The notes beneath the pieces are model-generated. The model was not told where the DNA came from and ran no database searches. It worked only from the letters and a program-made list of their open reading frames with translations. DNA of 64,000 nucleotides from Gemella morbillorum (GTDB taxonomy: Bacteria > Bacillota > Bacilli > Staphylococcales > Gemellaceae), in contig NZ_LS483440.1 of NCBI RefSeq assembly GCF_900476045.1, positions 558,001-622,000 of the forward strand. The letters run 5' to 3'. The position numbers and the translations under genes were made by a program. Shown piece after piece: positions 59,563-64,000 of the stretch. Positions within the stretch are counted from its first letter, which is position 1; every line of letters begins with the position of its first letter.

Positions 59563-60108
59563 ATGACATTTATAATTTTTGCCGTACCAATTATAGTTAT
59601 CATATTTTTAGTTATTTTTATTACAGTTTTTGCTTCAGATAGTAAAAAATATCATAAAAATTTAGATAATTCCAAACAGATGGAACTAGAACGTGCAAGA
59701 GAAGCTGCATTAAGAGCTGTTGAAGAAATGCGACGTATAAAGGAATCTATGGATACGGGATACGAAACAAACAAGAAAGTGCCGATGCAACAAGAAGTAA
59801 CGTCTAGTGTGTATAGTAAATTAAGTGAAATGAAACCTTCGCGTGAACTAATACAACAAAAAGCTCAAGCACGAAAAAATATAGTTTCAGTAGAAAATAG
59901 GACAAATAAAAATACTATTAACGAATATCAAAAATATTATAATGACAATTATAATAAAGGAAGAAGTAAATTCAATCAACAGCGAAATTTCAGACAACAA
60001 ACATTTGAACAAAATAATATACCTAGATTAGAATTTTCTAGAGAAAATCTGGTAAGAGGTTTAATTGCAAAAGAATACTTGAATAGGAAACAAGGTGGTA
60101 AAGTATGA
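59563..60108 (+). CDS. FloA-operon membrane protein with C-terminal helix motif
   Basis: This 181-residue protein has an N-terminal membrane helix (about 3-24), a coiled-coil-like stretch (LERAREAALRAVEEMRRIKE, about 40-60), a Gln/Asn/Lys-rich flexible middle, and a C-terminal motif ENLVRGLIAKEYLNRK. The next protein ends with a similar motif. It overlaps that gene by 4 bases. Start after AAAGGAGG. The function is unknown; its place suggests a FloA-associated role. Confidence 0.75.
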   Translation: MTFIIFAVPIIVIIFLVIFITVFASDSKKYHKNLDNSKQMELERAREAALRAVEEMRRIKESMDTGYETNKKVPMQQEVTSSVYSKLSEMKPSRELIQQKAQARKNIVSVENRTNKNTINEYQKYYNDNYNKGRSKFNQQRNFRQQTFEQNNIPRLEFSRENLVRGLIAKEYLNRKQGGKV

Positions 60109-60416
60109 ATACGGCAATATTTTTTGCATTAATTGCATTAATTTCTTTTGTTCTAGATAAAATGAAAGATGGTAATCAAAAAAAACAAAATACCCAAAAA
60201 ACCAGAAAGCTAAAGAAAAACCCAAAAGTTTCAGAGAAAAGTTCTCAAGAAATTAAGCGCTCAAATGAATTTAAAAATAGACCTAAAAAAAATACTCGTG
60301 TAATAGTAGATAGAGAAAAAGAGATATATTCAAACTCTAAAATTATCGATAAAGAAAAAATTGTTAATGATGTAATTTTTTCAGAAATTTTGTCAAAACC
60401 AAAAAGTAAAAGATAA
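60105..60416 (+). CDS. FloA-operon small membrane protein, second tail-motif protein
   Basis: This 103-residue protein has a short N-terminal helix (about 3-17), a very basic Lys/Gln/Asn linker and a C-terminal motif EKIVNDVIFSEILSKPKSKR that aligns with the ending of the preceding protein. The shared endings suggest a common docking partner. It overlaps the previous gene (ATGA-type junction). Function unknown. Confidence 0.72.
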   Translation: MNTAIFFALIALISFVLDKMKDGNQKKQNTQKTRKLKKNPKVSEKSSQEIKRSNEFKNRPKKNTRVIVDREKEIYSNSKIIDKEKIVNDVIFSEILSKPKSKR

Positions 60417-60434
60417 AAATTAGGAGGTATAATT

Positions 60435-60983
60435 ATGAAGAAAACTTTTAACTATATAAGTTATTGTATATATTCATTTATACCTCTTTATTTTGTCCTG
60501 TTAATTTATACTATAATAAAACAGGATCCGATAGATACAATACTATGCTTAGTTCTTATTTTATATTCTATTTTTTCACTAATTTTATTAGTTTGTTCTA
60601 GACCTAGCGATATTTTTGTATGCTCAAATAAAGAATTAAAAAAACAACGAGGAATCGATTATGGATACTTGATTTTAATGATTATTATGACATTTTTAAT
60701 TATAAATGAAAAGCTGTATTTTAGTTTTAAATTAGCGTTCTTATTAATTATATTTTTTATTTTATTTAAAATTTTATTCAAATATAAAAATTACAGTTTA
60801 ACATTATTAGGATATAAAATGTACTTTATTCGTGATAAGATAATCTATAGCAAAAAAAATGAAGAAGAATTAAATAAGTTTTTGAAAGAAAAGAAATTTT
60901 TACAGATTATAAAGATATCTGATAACATATTTTTAGAAATCGATAAGTATGGAATGACAAAATATTATTGTAAAGATTGTTAA
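60435..60983 (+). CDS. Membrane protein of unknown function
   Basis: This 182-residue protein has four membrane helices (about 10-27, 36-53, 78-93, 95-112) and a ~70-residue cytosolic C-terminal part ending in YYCKDC. AGGAGG precedes the start. It is close behind the FloA-operon genes (18 bases) and may belong to it. I do not recognise the family. Confidence 0.65.
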   Translation: MKKTFNYISYCIYSFIPLYFVLLIYTIIKQDPIDTILCLVLILYSIFSLILLVCSRPSDIFVCSNKELKKQRGIDYGYLILMIIMTFLIINEKLYFSFKLAFLLIIFFILFKILFKYKNYSLTLLGYKMYFIRDKIIYSKKNEEELNKFLKEKKFLQIIKISDNIFLEIDKYGMTKYYCKDC

Positions 60984-61125
60984 TTATAGTTTAGGATATG
61001 AGTATATAAATAGAAATAATAGATTATATATAAAAAACATATTTTATTTTAGCAGAAATTATAATAAGAATATAGAGGGAGTAGAGTTATATAATTATAG
61101 TCGTTAAAAATAAAAGGAGATTACT

Positions 61126-62430
61126 ATGAGAGCTGTCGATATTATAGATAAAAAAAAGAAAAGGCAAGAACTAACTAAAGAAGAAATAGATTTTCTATTA
61201 GAGGGTTATTTAGCAGGAATTATCCCTGATTATCAAATGAGTGCTTTTTTAATGGCTGTGTATTTTAACAATATGACAAAAGAGGAGTTAACGTATTTTA
61301 CATTGAAAATGCGTAATTCAGGGGACATAATTACTTTTGATAATCTTGATTATTACTTAGTTGATAAACATTCTACTGGAGGAGTTGGTGATAAAGTTAC
61401 AGTTGTCTTAGGACCAATTTTAGCAGCTTTAGGAATGGCTACAGCTAAACTTTCTGGAAAAGGGCTTGGTCATACAGGAGGAACTATTGATAAATTTGAA
61501 TCAATAGAAAATTTCAAGTTTAGCTTAACAAAAGAAGAGTTGGTAGAAGTAGCAGGTAAAACAGGAGTTGGACTTATGGGATACAGTGATAATATTGTAC
61601 CATTGGACAAAAAAATTTATGCGTTACGTGATGTTACAGCAACAGTAGATAGTATCCCGTTAATAGCCAGCAGTATTATGAGTAAAAAGTTAGCCATACA
61701 ATCCGACTTAATAATACTTGATGTTAAAGTAGGTGATGGTGCTTTTATGAAGACTATAGAAGATGCACGTGAATTATCTCGTCGAATGGTTGAGATAGGT
61801 AATAGTGTTGGAAGAAAAACTATTGCTGTTCTTACTAATATGGATGAACCATTAGGATATAATATAGGTAATGCTAATGAGATAATAGAAGGTATCGAGG
61901 CGCTAAAAGGTCATTGGTCGGCTGATTTAAAAGAAGTTGTTTATGAAATTGTTTATATTGCACTTAAACATAAAGGTGAAGTTGAGACTTTTGAAGAGGC
62001 TAGCGAAAAAATAGATGAAGTAATAAAAAATGGGAAGGCTTTAGAAATTTTAAAAGACTTTATAGATCTTAGTGGGGGAGATGGACAGGTAGTTAATAAC
62101 TATAAGTTATTACCAGAACCAAAATCAATAATTGAAGTTTATTCAACTAAAGATGGTTTTGTAGAAAAAATTAAGGCTGAGGAAATAGGTAAGGCTGCTA
62201 TGGTTATAGGTGCCGGGCGCGCAACGAAAGAAGATGAAATAGACCATGCAGTAGGAATATTACTAAAGAAAAAAGTAGGAGACCTAGTAAAAAAAGGTGA
62301 CCTAATAGCAGAAATTCATTATAATGATGATAAAAATATAGAACAAAGCAGGGCTATGATTATAGATGCATATGTCGTTGGTTCTAAAGAACAAAAAGGT
62401 ATAAAAAATATTTTAGAAATAATAGAATAG
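61126..62430 (+). CDS. pdp: Pyrimidine-nucleoside phosphorylase
   Basis: This 434-residue enzyme splits thymidine/uridine with phosphate to base and (deoxy)ribose 1-phosphate. Motifs: [13 protein letters not shown] (about 83-95, phosphate site), [16 protein letters not shown] (about 108-123) and [10 protein letters not shown]. The C-terminal alpha/beta domain is complete. It precedes deoC by 10 bases, a classic nucleoside-use operon. Start after AAGGAG. Confidence 0.95.
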   Translation: MRAVDIIDKKKKRQELTKEEIDFLLEGYLAGIIPDYQMSAFLMAVYFNNMTKEELTYFTLKMRNSGDIITFDNLDYYLVDKHSTGGVGDKVTVVLGPILAALGMATAKLSGKGLGHTGGTIDKFESIENFKFSLTKEELVEVAGKTGVGLMGYSDNIVPLDKKIYALRDVTATVDSIPLIASSIMSKKLAIQSDLIILDVKVGDGAFMKTIEDARELSRRMVEIGNSVGRKTIAVLTNMDEPLGYNIGNANEIIEGIEALKGHWSADLKEVVYEIVYIALKHKGEVETFEEASEKIDEVIKNGKALEILKDFIDLSGGDGQVVNNYKLLPEPKSIIEVYSTKDGFVEKIKAEEIGKAAMVIGAGRATKEDEIDHAVGILLKKKVGDLVKKGDLIAEIHYNDDKNIEQSRAMIIDAYVVGSKEQKGIKNILEIIE

Positions 62431-62440
62431 AGGTAGAAAT

Positions 62441-63079
62441 ATGGAATTAAATAAATATATTGATCATACTATATTAAAAGCAACAGCAAGTCAAAAAGAT
62501 ATAGAAAAATTATGTGCAGAAGCGGCTGAACATAAGTTTTATAGTGTTTGTGTCAATGGTTGCTATGTGAAAGATGCTAAAAAATACTTGGAAGGAACAG
62601 ATGTGAAAGTTGCAGCTGTAGTTGGATTCCCGCTAGGAGCAATGACAACAGCAGCTAAAGTTTTTGAAGCGAAAGAAGCAATAGAAAATGGTGCTAGTGA
62701 GATTGACATGGTTATAAATGTCGCTAAGTTGCAAGATGGAGAATATGGATATGTTGAAGAAGAAATCCGTCAAATAAAAGAAGCTATAGGAAAAAATGTT
62801 TTGAAAGTTATAATAGAAACATGCTACCTTAGTGATGAAGAAAAAGTTAAGGCTTGTGAATTATCATTGAAGGCAAAAGCTGATTTTGTTAAAACTTCAA
62901 CTGGGTTTGGTACAGGTGGTGCAACATTTGAAGATGTCAAGCTTATGAAAAGTGTTGTAGGAAACCACGCAAAAGTAAAAGCTAGCGGTGGTGTAAAAGA
63001 TAAAGAAACTGCTGAAAAATATGTTGAATTAGGTGCAGAGCGTTTGGGCACAAGTTCAGGTATTGAAATAATAAAATAA
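62441..63079 (+). CDS. deoC: Deoxyribose-phosphate aldolase
   Basis: This 212-residue class I aldolase splits deoxyribose 5-phosphate into glyceraldehyde 3-phosphate and acetaldehyde. The Schiff-base Lys is in [14 protein letters not shown]; second Lys in VKASGG. Length normal. It follows pdp and ends with a terminator. Confidence 0.97.
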   Translation: MELNKYIDHTILKATASQKDIEKLCAEAAEHKFYSVCVNGCYVKDAKKYLEGTDVKVAAVVGFPLGAMTTAAKVFEAKEAIENGASEIDMVINVAKLQDGEYGYVEEEIRQIKEAIGKNVLKVIIETCYLSDEEKVKACELSLKAKADFVKTSTGFGTGGATFEDVKLMKSVVGNHAKVKASGGVKDKETAEKYVELGAERLGTSSGIEIIK

Positions 63080-63089
63080 TTAAGATAAT

Positions 63090-63137
63090 AAAAAGGTTAG
63101 CTTAGTGTTTAAATTAATGATTAAGCTAACCTTTTTA
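63090..63137 (+). terminator. Terminator of pdp-deoC
   Basis: Perfect 14-bp stem aaaaggttagctta / taagctaacctttt with 17-base loop, then T. Confidence 0.9.
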
Positions 63138-63202
63138 ATTGTTTTTTATAGCTTATTAGCGGTATTTATTGTATAATAGAAAATGGTTTATTGTGTACAT
63201 CA

Positions 63203-63289
63203 AATACTAGAGGAACTTAGTATTTTAATATTTGAAGCGTGAATCATAAGAAATTCACAATGGAGATAAAAATAAAAAGGAGATTTTTT
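63203..63289 (+). promoter_or_regulatory. Leader of the helicase gene with two hairpins
   Basis: Small inverted repeats AATACTA/TTAGTATT (63203-63225) and GTGAAT/ATTCAC (63239-63257) lie in the leader before the ribosome site AAAAGGAG. Long structured leaders are common for cold-induced RNA helicases, but this use is inference. Confidence 0.4.
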
Positions 63290-64000
63290 ATGTTATCAAA
63301 GTCATTTGAACAATATAAATTTAATGAATTTGTAAATAAAGCAATAGTAGATTTAAAATTTGATAATCCTACAAAAATTCAAGAAAGAGTATTCTCACCT
63401 GTATTAAAAGGTAAAAATATTGTGGCAAAATCGCAAACAGGAAGTGGGAAAAGTCACTCTTTCCTATTACCAATTTTTAGTAAGCTAAATGTAGAAAAGA
63501 AAAAGACTCAAAGTATAATTTTGGCGCCAACACGAGAATTATCTCGTCAACTTTATGATATGGCAGTCCATATTGCAGAGTTTAGTGAAGATGATATAAA
63601 AATTACGCTATGCATTGGTGGTCAAGATTTGAATCGAGATATAGAAAGAGTATCAAATGCACCACACATTATAATCGGAACGCCTACTCGTGTTTTAGAA
63701 TTAGATCGTGCAAGTGCTCTTGCTATTAAAGAAGTAGAGACTTTAGTTATCGATGAATGTGATATGATGATTGATTTAGGTTTTATGGAAGATATTGATA
63801 AAATTTCTAAACGTACTGCAGAAAACTGTCAATTCTTAGTATTTTCAGCAACTATTCCTACTCAAATGAATCATTTCTTAAAAAAATATTTGAAAAATGC
63901 TCAATATATCGAAGTTGATAATGCGAAATTTGGAAAAATTGAATACATTCTAATTCCAGAAAAAAGTTCAACGCGTTTAGAAAAACTATATGAAATTACA
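63290..64000 (+). CDS. DEAD-type RNA helicase, 5' part (CshB-like)
   Basis: The first 237 codons of an RNA helicase; the gene runs past the window end. Motifs in order: Q motif (FDNPTKIQERVF), I AKSQTGSGKS (about 47-56), Ia APTRELSRQL, GGQDL, Ib TPTRVLEL, II VIDECD (DECD instead of DEAD) and III SAT. N-terminal wording resembles B. subtilis CshB/YqfR. Start after AAAAGGAG. Confidence 0.88.
   Translation, partial: MLSKSFEQYKFNEFVNKAIVDLKFDNPTKIQERVFSPVLKGKNIVAKSQTGSGKSHSFLLPIFSKLNVEKKKTQSIILAPTRELSRQLYDMAVHIAEFSEDDIKITLCIGGQDLNRDIERVSNAPHIIIGTPTRVLELDRASALAIKEVETLVIDECDMMIDLGFMEDIDKISKRTAENCQFLVFSATIPTQMNHFLKKYLKNAQYIEVDNAKFGKIEYILIPEKSSTRLEKLYEIT

Overview
This is a low-GC, AT-rich Bacillota chromosome segment, most likely from a Gemella species or close relative (inference). 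Four things point there: Staphylococcus/Bacillus-like gene order (rel-dtd-lytH-like, yqgP-yqgQ-like, ylaN-ftsW, nfeD-floA), a YSIRK/LPXTG surface protein, a complete dlt system, and a tmRNA whose tag ends in ALAA. There are about 56 protein-coding loci, one tmRNA and one lysine riboswitch. I saw no rRNA, tRNA, CRISPR array or intact insertion sequence.

Layout. 1-2.2 kb: end of the dlt operon (dltB-C-D), with a very short dltX-like gene placed after dltD. 2.3-5.2 kb: two esterases and an ATP-grasp ligase. 5.2-7.2 kb: class III fructose-bisphosphatase. 7.2-10.5 kb: an acquired-looking module of TetR regulator, ABC transporter and a decayed cysteine-rich KTR gene, next to non-coding relics. 10.9-12.8 kb: lysine riboswitch and lysP. 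12.9-17.1 kb: rel, dtd and a LytH-like membrane protein. 17.1-23.3 kb: a MarR-controlled heterodimeric ABC exporter, then an MhqR-like repressor with a flavin monooxygenase. 23.3-28.5 kb: HAD nucleotidase, cation efflux, SGNH hydrolase, an LtrA-like protein and an amino-acid permease. 28.5-38 kb: lysS, ftsY, crr, a rhomboid/TPR protein, yqgQ, ylaN, ftsW, queA, tgt, yajC. 38-41.3 kb: a cell-wall anchored lipase-like protein. 41.4-47.2 kb, minus strand: luxS, purine permease, guanine deaminase, a small membrane protein and glyA. 47.5-54.9 kb: prs, pth, mfd (frameshifted), tag, a GrpB-like protein and murB. 54.9-63.1 kb: rarA, ssrA, an MBL hydrolase, nfeD, floA, two tail proteins, pdp and deoC. 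From 63.3 kb: a DEAD-type helicase that runs off the window.

Most striking result. Two separate loci look like the partners of the staphylococcal cell-wall amidase complex LytH-ActH. In both, every expected catalytic residue seems to be gone. The LytH-like protein (15572-17020) has lost the amidase zinc ligands and carries an extra C39-type peptidase-like domain that has also lost its Cys and His. The ActH/GluP-like protein (31828-33267) keeps the 7-TM rhomboid plus extracytoplasmic TPR layout but lacks the Ser and His. This suggests a membrane complex of pseudoenzymes acting as a scaffold or regulator of envelope growth. It is inferred from sequence only.

Other points worth a look: a displaced dltX, a one-base frameshift in mfd, a 42-nt dyad in front of the exporter operon, an MhqR-type operator, and two proteins after FloA that share a C-terminal motif.
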